64,000 nucleotides of DNA from Anaerostipes sp. MSJ-23 (GTDB lineage: Bacteria > Bacillota > Clostridia > Lachnospirales > Lachnospiraceae): contig NZ_JAHLPY010000001.1 in assembly GCF_018918155.1 (NCBI RefSeq), forward strand, positions 1 to 64,000, given 5' to 3'. The position numbers and the translations under genes were made by a program. Each line of letters opens with the position of its first letter. Within the stretch, counting starts at the first letter, position 1. Of this stretch, positions 8,367 to 17,148 are shown piece after piece. Under the pieces are notes generated by a model. That model was not told where the DNA came from, did not search any database, and saw only the letters and a list, made by a program, of their open reading frames with translations.

Positions 8367-8395
8367 GCAATCGCTTTTTGATTGTTTTTCTTTTT
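8365..8395 (+). terminator. terminator of argH-lipoprotein unit
   Basis: AAGCAATC pairs with GATTGTTT around a seven-base loop (one G-U pair), followed by TTTTTCTTTTT. It overlaps the stop codon of the lipoprotein gene and lies between convergent genes. Confidence 0.6.
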
Positions 8396-8401
8396 ATCTT
8401 T

Positions 8402-9682
8402 TTATATTGTTTCTCCCAATGGGTATTTTTTTCTTAATTTTTCTCCAGCTGCCAATGCTGCTTTTACACAAATATACAACATTGCCGCAAAAACAGCATA
8501 AAGAACCCATGTAATCTGATAGCCAAAAATCCCTTGCACAATACTTGTTAATACAGATCCCAAAGCTGCTCCAATCAAGAAAAATAAATTTAAAAATGCA
8601 TATATACCTGCATATTCTTTTGTGCCAAACACCGTGGATGTAAGAACGGATGGCAACAGTCGTGGAAGGCACATCGAAAGTCCAAAGAAAACACAATATC
8701 CCCATGCAAACTTTTTATCTGCCTGCGAGAATGCCAAACTTAGCATTCCAAGAATGACAAGCGTAGATGCTGCCAAAACAGTATTGGAAATTCCAACCTT
8801 ATCCATAAAAAATCCACCTAGCAACATTGATACAAGGACAACAATCGAATAAATTGATAGCAGATAGCCAGCTTCCTGTGTTGTCCATCCTATGGAAATT
8901 AAATAATTCGGCACATGGGTTGTAACACCAGAAGCCAATGCCCCAACAAGCAATACGGTTCCTATCATTGCACCAAAGGCTCCTGATCTTGTCCCTGTTC
9001 TTTTGCTGACACCAATCCATGTATTTTCGGTCTGATCTTCTTGCTTTTTCTTTTCTTTTTTGAAAGAATTATAACGATATGGTTCTTGCCCGCATTCCTG
9101 TGGAGAACGTTTTACAAAGAGCACACACAAAACGACAAGCGCTATTGTTACCACTCCTCCACTGAAAATAAATGCATATCGATAGCCATCATTGCCAGAT
9201 GCAATCATTTTAGAAAGAATCGGGGACCATATGGCAGTCCCTATACTAGAGCCGCAAAAAGCAATGGACATTGCAATGGAACGCTTATCTTCAAACCATG
9301 CTGTAATTAACATGGAAACTGGCAGCTGTGTCAATCCTGCCAGAAAAAGATTACTAATCGCAAAAATAATATAAAACTGCCAAATTGCTGTGCAAATACT
9401 GGCCAATGCAAAGAGTATGCCACTTCCTATGATACAAATAAGCATACATACCTTCCAATTCTTTTTTTGATAAAAACCTGCAATAATGATAGCTCCCGCT
9501 GCACTTGTAAATGCCGCAATCAAATTAATCATAGACCATGGCGTTGTGCTTGATAAGTTCAGAGCATTGCATACCGGGTGCATGTACAAAGACAGACAGT
9601 TGCTATAAATGGCAGTTGCAAAAAAGGAAAAGAAAAACATTGCAGCAAGAACACCCCATCCTGAAAATTTACTTCTTTTCAT
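8402..9682 (-). CDS. MFS transporter (oxalate/formate antiporter-like)
   Basis: A 426-residue permease with about twelve membrane segments in two halves. A cytoplasmic linker rich in Lys and Glu lies near residues 205-230. Overall layout resembles the OFA and monocarboxylate branches of the major facilitator superfamily; the substrate is unknown. The frame extends to a TTG at 9724. The ATG at 9682 is preferred because it begins at the usual distance before the first membrane segment; it overlaps the end of the ligase gene by 14 bases. GGAAGG lies rather far (14 bases) upstream, so the start is uncertain. The coupling suggests import of the acid that the ligase activates. Confidence 0.82.
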   Translation of the reverse strand: MKRSKFSGWGVLAAMFFFSFFATAIYSNCLSLYMHPVCNALNLSSTTPWSMINLIAAFTSAAGAIIIAGFYQKKNWKVCMLICIIGSGILFALASICTAIWQFYIIFAISNLFLAGLTQLPVSMLITAWFEDKRSIAMSIAFCGSSIGTAIWSPILSKMIASGNDGYRYAFIFSGGVVTIALVVLCVLFVKRSPQECGQEPYRYNSFKKEKKKQEDQTENTWIGVSKRTGTRSGAFGAMIGTVLLVGALASGVTTHVPNYLISIGWTTQEAGYLLSIYSIVVLVSMLLGGFFMDKVGISNTVLAASTLVILGMLSLAFSQADKKFAWGYCVFFGLSMCLPRLLPSVLTSTVFGTKEYAGIYAFLNLFFLIGAALGSVLTSIVQGIFGYQITWVLYAVFAAMLYICVKAALAAGEKLRKKYPLGETI

Positions 9683-11414
9683 CTTTTTCAAATTTTCCTT
9701 CCATAATTTCTCGTCCAAGTCCAATACGATTGGTTTTATAGTGGAAAAACGGACGTTCCGGTATCTGAATGATTTGTACTGGCTGCATATATTCTTCCAG
9801 GCTCTCCATCACCTGATCTTTTATATCCTCTACACCATAACCTTCTTTCAGCACAACAAATAAATATGGTAAAAAACACCATAGGTGATCGGGATCCGGT
9901 ACAATAACAAAAAACTCATCATCAATTCCAGGAATTTGTGCATCCGCCAGACGATTTTCCATTGGAAGCGTTGCCAAATCTCCGCCACCATAACGAGGTG
10001 CACTTCCTCTTGTTAATGCATAGACCGTTCCATCTTCTTTCATATATCCGATGTCTCCAGTATGAAGCCAGCGTTTTCCATCTGCATGAACCTTAATTGC
10101 TTTTTTTGTAGCTTCTGGATTATCATATCCAATCATCGTTCCCGGACCACTTTGACAAATTTCCCCGAAGGTATTATAAGTAAGTTCCTCCTCTGTTCCT
10201 GGTTTAAAAATAGAAATCAGAGTCAATGGTACAGGTATACCAACATTTCCATCTCCAATTGGTTGTTTCGTCATTGGAAGAGTCATATTAGATCCTGCCT
10301 CACTACAACCATATCCCGTTGTAAAACGTGCTTTACAATTATGATCTTCTAAAAACTTTTGTGCTCTTTTTAACTGTTGATTATTATAAGCTTCTGATCC
10401 AGCCCCTGCAGAAATTAAATGTGACATATCATAATCATCCGGTACACGGCCGTTTCTCATAACATTTTCTATAAACATTGGAATTAATGGCCAGCAATTT
10501 GGACGATACCTCATCATCTCAAGATCCACATCCATTGGATCTACAAACGGACATAAAATCAAAAGTTTATTTGATGCCAGCGGCATTAATATCATTGCGG
10601 CAACGACTGCCACGAGTGTTGGCGGTAACTGTGTCACCATCCAAGTCGGACGGAATTCACCAGATGCCCCATAAAAATTCATCTGATGGATATTTCCAAC
10701 CATTGTATGAGCAGAATGAATCACCTGCTTTGACGGCCCTGTCGAACCACTTGTATAAGCCCGAAACAGCGGACGATGAATGTCTTTTGAAGCTTCCACA
10801 GTTCCATTAAATGCTTCCCCAAGTTTCAAAAACTCATCCCAAGACATCGTGCATGGTCCATAAGCTGGATTTTCTGTATAATGATCATCTAAATATTTCC
10901 AGCTGTAATCTGGAATTTCTGTTCGATCTGCACTACGAATTGGACTTAAAAGGACAGCACCCCTCACGCCTCCTTCTTTTCTGTACACATTTAATTCCTC
11001 ATGAGAAAGAAAATCATGAGCAATCATCATTTTTGCACCACTTTTTTTCACTGCCTCTACATTTTCTTTTAATGTATTGTCGCGACAGAGAAGAGAAGCC
11101 CCTATCTTCTCTGCAGCAAGCAGCAAATAAAGAAACTCTGGAACAGATCTCAAAAAAACTGGAATTTCATCTCCTACCCCAAATCCAATAGCTCTTAATG
11201 AGCAGGCTACCTTATCGACTTGTTCATAAACTTCTTTCCATAAAATTTCATGTCCATAATAATGAATTGCTACGACATCCTCCCCTGGACATCTTTCCTT
11301 AAGATAATCATAAACAGTACTTTCTGGAACTCGCAGCCCCTCTATCATCTGCGGTGGATAGTACTGCATCCATGGACGATCAATACTTGGCTTCCCTGTC
11401 ATTTTTTGTGTCAT
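9669..11414 (-). CDS. AMP-dependent acyl-CoA ligase-like protein
   Basis: A 581-residue member of the adenylate-forming superfamily (acyl-CoA synthetases, NRPS adenylation domains). The phosphate loop YTSGSTGPSKQ is at residues 220-230, TTGYGCSEAG marks the aromatic A5 region, and HTGDIGYMKEDG is the A7 motif. The start at 11414 has GGAG six bases upstream; the frame is open to 11444. The C-terminal A10 region reads HYKTNRIGLGRE. It does not line up with the usual catalytic Gly-Lys, so thioester formation may differ. The acid substrate is unknown. The overlapping MFS gene suggests uptake and activation of an external carboxylic acid. Confidence 0.82.
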   Translation of the reverse strand: MTQKMTGKPSIDRPWMQYYPPQMIEGLRVPESTVYDYLKERCPGEDVVAIHYYGHEILWKEVYEQVDKVACSLRAIGFGVGDEIPVFLRSVPEFLYLLLAAEKIGASLLCRDNTLKENVEAVKKSGAKMMIAHDFLSHEELNVYRKEGGVRGAVLLSPIRSADRTEIPDYSWKYLDDHYTENPAYGPCTMSWDEFLKLGEAFNGTVEASKDIHRPLFRAYTSGSTGPSKQVIHSAHTMVGNIHQMNFYGASGEFRPTWMVTQLPPTLVAVVAAMILMPLASNKLLILCPFVDPMDVDLEMMRYRPNCWPLIPMFIENVMRNGRVPDDYDMSHLISAGAGSEAYNNQQLKRAQKFLEDHNCKARFTTGYGCSEAGSNMTLPMTKQPIGDGNVGIPVPLTLISIFKPGTEEELTYNTFGEICQSGPGTMIGYDNPEATKKAIKVHADGKRWLHTGDIGYMKEDGTVYALTRGSAPRYGGGDLATLPMENRLADAQIPGIDDEFFVIVPDPDHLWCFLPYLFVVLKEGYGVEDIKDQVMESLEEYMQPVQIIQIPERPFFHYKTNRIGLGREIMEGKFEKDEKK

Positions 11415-11536
11415 TTTTTCTCCTTTCCCGGACATCCCCATCACCGGTCAATTGGATCGTCCTCTTTCCTTTTTTTCAAATATTTCAGCCTAGGTTTGAT
11501 GTAACAATATCAGTCTATCATGGAAAAAATGGAACT

Positions 11537-11581
11537 GACAGGAATCAAATGGAGAAAATACAAACCATCTTGATTCCTGTC
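11537..11581 (-). promoter_or_regulatory. long hairpin in the leader of the ligase-MFS operon
   Basis: GACAGGAATCAA (11537-11548) and TTGATTCCTGTC (11570-11581) are exact complements. The stem continues inward with ATGG/CCAT past one bulged base, around a loop of about 12 bases. No U-run follows directly on either strand, so it is not a plain terminator. It lies about 120 bases upstream of the ligase start and could be an attenuator or an operator. The rest of the 11415-11741 gap shows only the promoter candidate at 11673-11702. Confidence 0.5.
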
Positions 11582-11672
11582 TTTCAAAAGAAAAAACTGC
11601 CTTCGTATCTTATTAAAAAATCCACTCAGACAGCCCTATTTACAATTATTAAATTTCTACGATTAATAAAAC

Positions 11673-11702
11673 ATTGTATACATCCTTGAATAACCTTGCC
11701 AA
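11673..11702 (-). promoter_or_regulatory. possible promoter of the ligase-MFS operon
   Basis: Minus-strand TTGGCA (11697-11702) and TACAAT (11673-11678) are 18 bases apart. This would give a leader of about 250 bases before the ligase gene, containing the hairpin at 11537-11581. Other placements are possible. Confidence 0.4.
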
Positions 11703-11741
11703 GAAAGGAATTTTTTACCATGTATTTTGAAAAAAAATGAT

Positions 11742-12368
11742 TCAATCTTTGGTAGAAATAATCCAAAATGGACCTCCCGCACCTGCCTCACTTCTGGCTT
11801 CTTCATAAATCGTATCAAAATTCCACGCTCCGTTTCTCTTACGATCTCCACAATCTGCAACAAGGATTTTTCCATTCTTGGTCATTCCGCGAAGTACAAT
11901 ATAATGTCCCGTTTGTGTAAAATGTCCCTTCTTCATAATTGCTACGACTAATTGTTTCTTCTTTAACGCCCTAATCAATTTTTGTTTATCATCACCAATG
12001 CCCTCACAATTCAATCCATAATGTTTTGCTAATGCTGGAATCACTGTATGCGACCACCCAGAACCTTTGACATAATAACCATGAATCGCTGCCCACTTAC
12101 AGGTTGTTACTGGAGTCACAGTCTTTTTTAATAAGGTAGAAATACAAATGGACATACTCGTTGGTCCACATCCGGATTTTGCAATCGTACTTCCACCAAA
12201 GTTAAGATTTGCCCATCTAGGATCCTTTTGTGAGTAATAGGAAACATGCACACCGCCATTTCCAGACATAGAAAATTGATGATACATCGAACGCCCAAGC
12301 AAAAAAAGGCAAACAATGATACAAATAATTTTTATTCTTTGATACAATTTTCTTTTTCTTCTTTTCAT
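11742..12368 (-). CDS. C39-like cysteine peptidase family protein, membrane-anchored
   Basis: A 208-residue protein with a basic N-terminus, one hydrophobic anchor (about residues 12-29) and an external peptidase_C39_2-type domain. The domain opens with SYYSQKDPRWANLNFGG and contains the catalytic block AKSGCGPTSMSI (Cys near residue 67). The histidine is in TGHYIVLRGM and an acidic residue in VADCGDRKRNG. Such proteins are papain-fold hydrolases or inactive binding domains at the cell surface; the substrate is unknown. AGGAGG precedes the ATG. A promoter TTGTCG/TATGTT is at 12406-12434. Confidence 0.78.
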   Translation of the reverse strand: MKRRKRKLYQRIKIICIIVCLFLLGRSMYHQFSMSGNGGVHVSYYSQKDPRWANLNFGGSTIAKSGCGPTSMSICISTLLKKTVTPVTTCKWAAIHGYYVKGSGWSHTVIPALAKHYGLNCEGIGDDKQKLIRALKKKQLVVAIMKKGHFTQTGHYIVLRGMTKNGKILVADCGDRKRNGAWNFDTIYEEARSEAGAGGPFWIISTKD

Positions 12369-12405
12369 CTCTTGTGCCTCCTAGCCAAATCTTATGTGTA
12401 AATTT

Positions 12406-12434
12406 AACATACACCAAAATTTGTCATTCGACAA
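12406..12434 (-). promoter_or_regulatory. possible promoter of the C39-like peptidase gene
   Basis: Minus-strand TTGTCG (12429-12434) and TATGTT (12406-12411) are spaced by 17 bases. The -35 box is part of the small palindrome TTGTCGAATGACAA. The flanking 12435-12562 stretch shows nothing else I can support. Confidence 0.4.
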
Positions 12435-12562
12435 GCCAAAAAGGTACTAAAAACATTTTCAGCAAAATAACAACATAAATTAACATAACACATGGTACCA
12501 ATCGAAAAACAAATACCCCATTTGATAAACTGTTGGATCCTTTACGATTTCTGTTACATTTA

Positions 12563-12670
12563 CTAATGTATTCGGTGTAAAATTGCAATATAGTGTTCTT
12601 TTACCAGACGCTCCCCAGCTTCCATATCTCCATTTTTTATTTTCTGTATCAACAGGAAATCCATGCTCAT
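12563..12670 (-). pseudogene. possible remnant of an ECF-type sigma factor
   Basis: A 35-codon frame starts at 12670 with GGAGG six bases upstream. It reads MDFLLIQKIKNGDMEAGERL and onward from its third codon, which closely resembles the N-terminus of sigma-70 family ECF factors (KIKNGD-x-x-A-x-E-x-L-V-x-x-Y). It stops after 35 residues, where region 2 should follow, so it looks like a truncated gene. A competing frame over the same DNA is open for about 70 codons (contains KWRYGSWGASGKRTLYCNFT), but it has no start codon or binding site. The sequence between 12671 and 12824 contains no other gene I can support. Confidence 0.4.
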
Positions 12671-12824
12671 CCTTTTCCTCCTCTCTATGCGGTTCTATAT
12701 ACTATAACAATCCATCTTTATAAAATTAGTACAAAAAGAAAAAAACAACCATAAAGCAGCGATAAAGCATATAACAGCACAAACACAAAGATTCGTACTG
12801 TCACATGCAAATCCAAACAAACTG

Positions 12825-13673
12825 CTAAATCGTTGTTTTTTCATTTTTAATACATACGTCAAGTTTCTGATATGGGATTTCAATCCCCTCTTCATCAAAT
12901 TTTAATTTAATTTCTTCATTTAATTGCCATTTTGTGGTGATATAGTCTTCGGTTGGTACCCAGCAACGGATTCCCATCATAACAGCACTGTCCGCTAAAC
13001 TACTCACAAAAATATTCACACCTTCCTCATCGAGAATTCTGGTTTCTTTTGCTGCAATTTCTTTTAAGATTCTTTTTGCTTCCCGAATATCTGCATCATA
13101 GGAAATTCCAACAGAAATATCAATCAGTCGCTTGTCTTGTTTTGTATTATTAATCAAGTTGGAATTACTTAAAGTTCCATTTGGTATAACAATGACACGA
13201 TTATCTACTGTTTTTAGCTTTGTATAGAAAATATCCATCGCTGCAACCTGTCCTTCACATTCTGTCCCAGTCAAAACAATATAATCTCCTACCTGAAATG
13301 GTTTTAGAATTAATAAAAGAACTCCACCAGCAACATTTGATAAAGTACCCTGCAGAGCAAGACCAACAGCTACCCCGGCAGAACCTAATAATGCAACAAT
13401 CGAACTTACTCCAACACCGACATTCGAAACTGCCATAAAAATGACAACACAACGAAGTGCAATCTTAAGAAAAGAACAAGAAAAAGAAATCACACCATAA
13501 TCAATATCTGCCTTTTCCAGTGCTGTTTTTACAATTTTGACTAGAATTTGAATGAGTTTAAATCCAACAAAAATAATCAAAAGTCCAACAATTAATTTCC
13601 CTGCCAGACTGATTGCTACATCCATATATTTCTGAAGCATTTGATTCCAGTCTATGTTTGCTTTTAGTAACAT
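12825..13673 (-). CDS. small-conductance mechanosensitive channel, MscS family
   Basis: A 282-residue membrane channel that opens on osmotic downshock to release solutes. It has three N-terminal membrane helices. The pore helix carries the glycine/alanine pattern ALLGSAGVAVGLALQGTLSN, the MscS hallmark (about residues 95-115). The beta domain (FQVGDYIVLTGTECEGQV) and the C-terminal alpha/beta domain follow. The frame begins at 13733, but GAGGAG lies seven bases before the ATG at 13673 and the earlier part covers a terminator hairpin. Its promoter lies upstream of that hairpin. Confidence 0.93.
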   Translation of the reverse strand: MLLKANIDWNQMLQKYMDVAISLAGKLIVGLLIIFVGFKLIQILVKIVKTALEKADIDYGVISFSCSFLKIALRCVVIFMAVSNVGVGVSSIVALLGSAGVAVGLALQGTLSNVAGGVLLLILKPFQVGDYIVLTGTECEGQVAAMDIFYTKLKTVDNRVIVIPNGTLSNSNLINNTKQDKRLIDISVGISYDADIREAKRILKEIAAKETRILDEEGVNIFVSSLADSAVMMGIRCWVPTEDYITTKWQLNEEIKLKFDEEGIEIPYQKLDVCIKNEKTTI

Positions 13674-13704
13674 ATAAATTCTCCTCTTTTGATAAAATTG
13701 TTTG

Positions 13705-13741
13705 AAAAAAAGAAGCATGTAATTTTCATACATGCTTCTTT
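13705..13741 (-). terminator. terminator of the amino-acid gene run (after asd)
   Basis: On the minus strand AAGAAGCATGTA pairs exactly with TACATGCTTCTT around a seven-base loop and is followed by a run of T. It lies about 33 bases after the asd stop. The mscS promoter is positioned so that its start site falls within the first arm. Confidence 0.85.
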
Positions 13742-13770
13742 ATCATACCTGTTTTATATTGTCACTGCAA
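13742..13770 (-). promoter_or_regulatory. mscS promoter placed in front of the asd terminator
   Basis: Minus-strand TTGCAG (13765-13770) and TATGAT (13742-13747) are 17 bases apart. The expected start, near 13735, is inside the 5' arm of the terminator. A locally started transcript would lack part of that arm. Confidence 0.6.
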
Positions 13771-13773
13771 GGA

Positions 13774-14859
13774 TTATTTCTTTGTAATATAACCTTTTGC
13801 TTTCAGTGTTTCTGCACAAAGAACGGCTCCACCAGCTGCTCCACGAACAGTGTTATGAGAAAGTCCGACAAATTTGTAATCATACACAGTATCTTCTCTT
13901 AAACGTCCAACAGAAATTCCCATTCCATTTTCATAGTTAACATCTAATGTTACCTGTGGACGATTATCTTCTTCCATATACTGGATCATCTGTTTTGGTG
14001 CACTTGGAAGTTCCAGTTCCTGAGGAAGTCCTTTGAAGTTTACTAATTTTTCAATCAGCTGTTCTTTCGTTGGTTTCTTTTTGAATTTTACAAAAACAGC
14101 CGCTGTATGTCCATTTAATACTGGTACACGGATACACTGTGTAGTAATCACTGGAGTTTCTGCTTTTACAATCACTCCATTTTCCACATGTCCCCATAAA
14201 CGAAGCGGTTCCTGTTCGCTCTTTTCTTCTTCTCCACCGATGAATGGAATAATATTTCCTTCCATTTCTGGCCAATCTTTAAATGTTTTTCCAGCTCCAG
14301 AAATTGCCTGGTAAGTTGTTGCTACAACTTCGTATGGTTCAAATTCTTTCCATGCTGTTAAAACTGGCGCATAGCTCTGAATAGAGCAGTTTGGTTTTAC
14401 AGCAACAAAACCTTTTGTTGTTCCAAGACGTTTTTTCTGGCTTTCGATAACTTCGAAATGTTCCGGATTAATTTCAGGAACAACCATCGGTACATCTGGT
14501 GTCCAGCGGTGTGCACTATTGTTTGATACCACTGGTGTTTCTGTCTTCGCATATTCTTCTTCGATTTTTTTGATTTCGTCTTTGGACATATCAACTGCAC
14601 TGAATACAAAATCAACACTTGCTGCTACTTCTTCTACTTCGTTTACATTTTTTACAACGATATTTTTTACAGCTTCCGGCATTGGAGTATCCATTTTCCA
14701 ACGTCCGCCAACCGCTTCTTCATATGTTTTTCCTGCAGAACGTGGGCTAGCTGCTAATGTCTTTACTTCAAACCATGGGTGATTTTCCAGTAAAGCGATA
14801 AATCTCTGTCCTACCATACCTGTGGCACCTAAAATACCAACTCTTAATTTTTCACTCAT
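13774..14859 (-). CDS. asd: aspartate-semialdehyde dehydrogenase
   Basis: A 361-residue enzyme that reduces aspartyl phosphate to aspartate semialdehyde with NADPH, the branch point to lysine, threonine, methionine and diaminopimelate. The NADP-binding motif GILGATGMVGQRF is at residues 8-20 and the catalytic cysteine is in KPNCSIQSYAP. The sequence is of the type shared with archaea and fungi rather than the E. coli type (length about 360, RWTPDVPMVVPEIN block). AGGAG stands before the ATG. It is the last gene of the run, 14 bases after serA, and is followed by a strong terminator. Confidence 0.95.
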   Translation of the reverse strand: MSEKLRVGILGATGMVGQRFIALLENHPWFEVKTLAASPRSAGKTYEEAVGGRWKMDTPMPEAVKNIVVKNVNEVEEVAASVDFVFSAVDMSKDEIKKIEEEYAKTETPVVSNNSAHRWTPDVPMVVPEINPEHFEVIESQKKRLGTTKGFVAVKPNCSIQSYAPVLTAWKEFEPYEVVATTYQAISGAGKTFKDWPEMEGNIIPFIGGEEEKSEQEPLRLWGHVENGVIVKAETPVITTQCIRVPVLNGHTAAVFVKFKKKPTKEQLIEKLVNFKGLPQELELPSAPKQMIQYMEEDNRPQVTLDVNYENGMGISVGRLREDTVYDYKFVGLSHNTVRGAAGGAVLCAETLKAKGYITKK

Positions 14860-14873
14860 TTGTCTCTTTTCTC

Positions 14874-16031
14874 CTATAAAACTCTTACTCGTACAACACC
14901 ATCGACGGCCTTCATCTTCTCGATGACTTCTTTGGATGGTTCTCTTTCAATATCCAACATAGAATAAGCCCAATCTCCTTTAGATTTATTTAACATGTTC
15001 TGGATATTATGATTATCTGCCGCAAGGATTGCTGTCAGCTGTCCGATCATGTTCGGAAGATTTTTATGATGAACGGTAATTCTTGCTGTCTCTACTTCTC
15101 CAAGATCACAATTTGGGTAGTTTACAGAATTGATGATATTTCCATTTTTTAAATAGTTCATCAGCTGATCTACTGCCATCTCTGCACAATTGTCTTCTGA
15201 TTCTTCTGTAGAAGCTCCAAGATGTGGAATTGTAATCACTCTATCTACTCCTGCAATTGTTGGATTCGGGAAGTCTGTAACATAATGTTTGATTTTATTG
15301 GAAGCTAATCCCTCAATGATTGCCTGATCATCTGCAAGTTCTCCTCTTGCAAAATTTAAGATATTTACTCCATCTTTCATCTTCGCGATTGCTTCTTTAT
15401 TGATCATACCCCTTGTAGAATCAATACAAGGAACATGAACTGTGATATAATCACATTTCTCAAAAATTTCATCCAGGGAACTACTGTGATTGACCATTCT
15501 TGACAGGCTCCATGCAGAACGTACGGAAACATATGGATCATATCCATAAACTTTCATTCCAAGGCGATTGCAAATATTCGCTACCAGAACTCCGATTGCT
15601 CCAAGTCCAATGACACCAATGGATTTTCCTTTTAATTCATTTCCTGCATAAGCTTTTTTCTGTTTTTCTACTGCCTTTGCGAGATCTTCATCTCCTGCAT
15701 GTTCTTTCACCCAGTTATATCCACCAATAATATCACGGGATGCAAGTAAAAGTCCTGCCACAACGAGTTCCTTTACACCATTTGCATTTGCTCCTGGTGT
15801 ATTGAAAACAGTGATTCCTTTTGCTGCATATTCGTCAAGCGGAATATTATTCACTCCCGCTCCTGCTCTTGCAACTGCGATCATGCTATCTGGTACTTCC
15901 AGATCATGCATCTTTGCACTTCTTACAAGAACCGCATCTGCAGCACCCAAATCATCAATCACTTCAAATTCACTATCAAATAAATCTAATCCCTGTTTAG
16001 AAATAGGATTTAAGCATTTTACTGTATACAT
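14874..16031 (-). CDS. serA: D-3-phosphoglycerate dehydrogenase
   Basis: A 385-residue enzyme that oxidises 3-phosphoglycerate with NAD+, the first step of serine synthesis. The NAD-binding fingerprint GKSIGVIGLGAIGVLVAN lies near residue 135. The catalytic His is in TIPHLGASTEESEDN. A C-terminal ACT domain (about 315-385, TVHHKNLPNMIGQLTAIL) suggests serine feedback. This is the shorter form with one ACT domain and no intervening domain. It starts ten bases after serC, so the pair is co-transcribed. serB is not in the window. Confidence 0.95.
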   Translation of the reverse strand: MYTVKCLNPISKQGLDLFDSEFEVIDDLGAADAVLVRSAKMHDLEVPDSMIAVARAGAGVNNIPLDEYAAKGITVFNTPGANANGVKELVVAGLLLASRDIIGGYNWVKEHAGDEDLAKAVEKQKKAYAGNELKGKSIGVIGLGAIGVLVANICNRLGMKVYGYDPYVSVRSAWSLSRMVNHSSSLDEIFEKCDYITVHVPCIDSTRGMINKEAIAKMKDGVNILNFARGELADDQAIIEGLASNKIKHYVTDFPNPTIAGVDRVITIPHLGASTEESEDNCAEMAVDQLMNYLKNGNIINSVNYPNCDLGEVETARITVHHKNLPNMIGQLTAILAADNHNIQNMLNKSKGDWAYSMLDIEREPSKEVIEKMKAVDGVVRVRVL

Positions 16032-16040
16032 GATTTCTCC

Positions 16041-17123
16041 TTATTTATTTTCTTCTTCAAATTTCTTCATGAATGCAACTAATTTTTCAACACCTTCTCT
16101 TGGCATTGCGTTATAGATACTTGCACGCATACCGCCAACCGTTCTATGTCCTTTCAGGTTTTCAAATCCCTGTTCTTTTGCTTCTTGAACGAATTTTGCA
16201 TCCAAATCTTTATCTCCAGTTACAAATGGAACGTTCATTAAAGAGCGGTCTTTCTTTTCTACCGTTCCTTTAAACATTTCACTTTCATCAAGGAAATCAT
16301 ATAAGATTTTTGCTTTTTCCTCATTTCTCTTCTGCATTGCTTCAAGTCCTCCCTGAGCTTTCAGCCATTTGAAGACTTTTCCACAAATATAAATTCCATA
16401 GCATGGAGGTGTATTATATAACGAATTGGCATCTGCCTGTGTTTTCCATTTTAACATGGTTGGTGTTCCAGGCAGTACATCGTCTGTAATCAGATCTTCA
16501 CGAACGATGCACACAACAACTCCTGCAGGTCCTACATTTTTCTGTACTCCAAAGTAGATAACGCCAAAGTCTTCTACATTGACTGGTTCAGATAAAATAC
16601 AGGAGGACATATCTGCTACTAAAATCTTTCCTTTTGTATTTGGAAGATTCCAGTATTTTGTTCCATAGATTGTATTGTTATAACAAACATACACATAGTC
16701 TGCATCTTCAGAAACTGGAAGATCACTACAATCTGGGATGTATGTAAATGTTTTGTCCTCGGACGAAGCCAGGATATTCGCTTTCCCATATCTGCTTGCT
16801 TCCTGATATGCTTTCTTCGCCCACTGTCCTGTGATGATAAAGTCTGCAACTTTATTTTTCATCAGGTTCATAGGAATTGCCGAGAACTGCTGCGAAGCTC
16901 CACCTTGAAGGAATAATACTTTATAGTTGTCCGGTATGTTCATTAGATCTCTTAAATCAGCTTCCGCTTCTTCAATGATATCTGCAAACATTTTCGATCT
17001 ATGGCTCATCTCCATAACGGACATACCGCATCCTCTGTAATCAAGCATTTCTTCTGCTGCTTCTTTTAACACTTCCTCTGGCAAAACTGCCGGACCTGCT
17101 GAAAAGTTGTACACTCGTGCCAT
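16041..17123 (-). CDS. serC: phosphoserine aminotransferase
   Basis: A 360-residue PLP enzyme that converts 3-phosphohydroxypyruvate and glutamate to phosphoserine. The frame is open from 17195. The ATG at 17123 follows AGGAG and gives the canonical start MARVYNFSAGPAVLPEEVL. FLQGGASQQF is the phosphate-binding segment and YFGVQKNVGPAG carries the PLP lysine (about residue 195). The C-terminal GHRTVGGMRASIYNAMP is typical. It lies between ilvB (25 bases upstream) and serA. Confidence 0.96.
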   Translation of the reverse strand: MARVYNFSAGPAVLPEEVLKEAAEEMLDYRGCGMSVMEMSHRSKMFADIIEEAEADLRDLMNIPDNYKVLFLQGGASQQFSAIPMNLMKNKVADFIITGQWAKKAYQEASRYGKANILASSEDKTFTYIPDCSDLPVSEDADYVYVCYNNTIYGTKYWNLPNTKGKILVADMSSCILSEPVNVEDFGVIYFGVQKNVGPAGVVVCIVREDLITDDVLPGTPTMLKWKTQADANSLYNTPPCYGIYICGKVFKWLKAQGGLEAMQKRNEEKAKILYDFLDESEMFKGTVEKKDRSLMNVPFVTGDKDLDAKFVQEAKEQGFENLKGHRTVGGMRASIYNAMPREGVEKLVAFMKKFEEENK

Positions 17124-17148
17124 TTCTCTTTCTCTCCTTTTTACGCTA

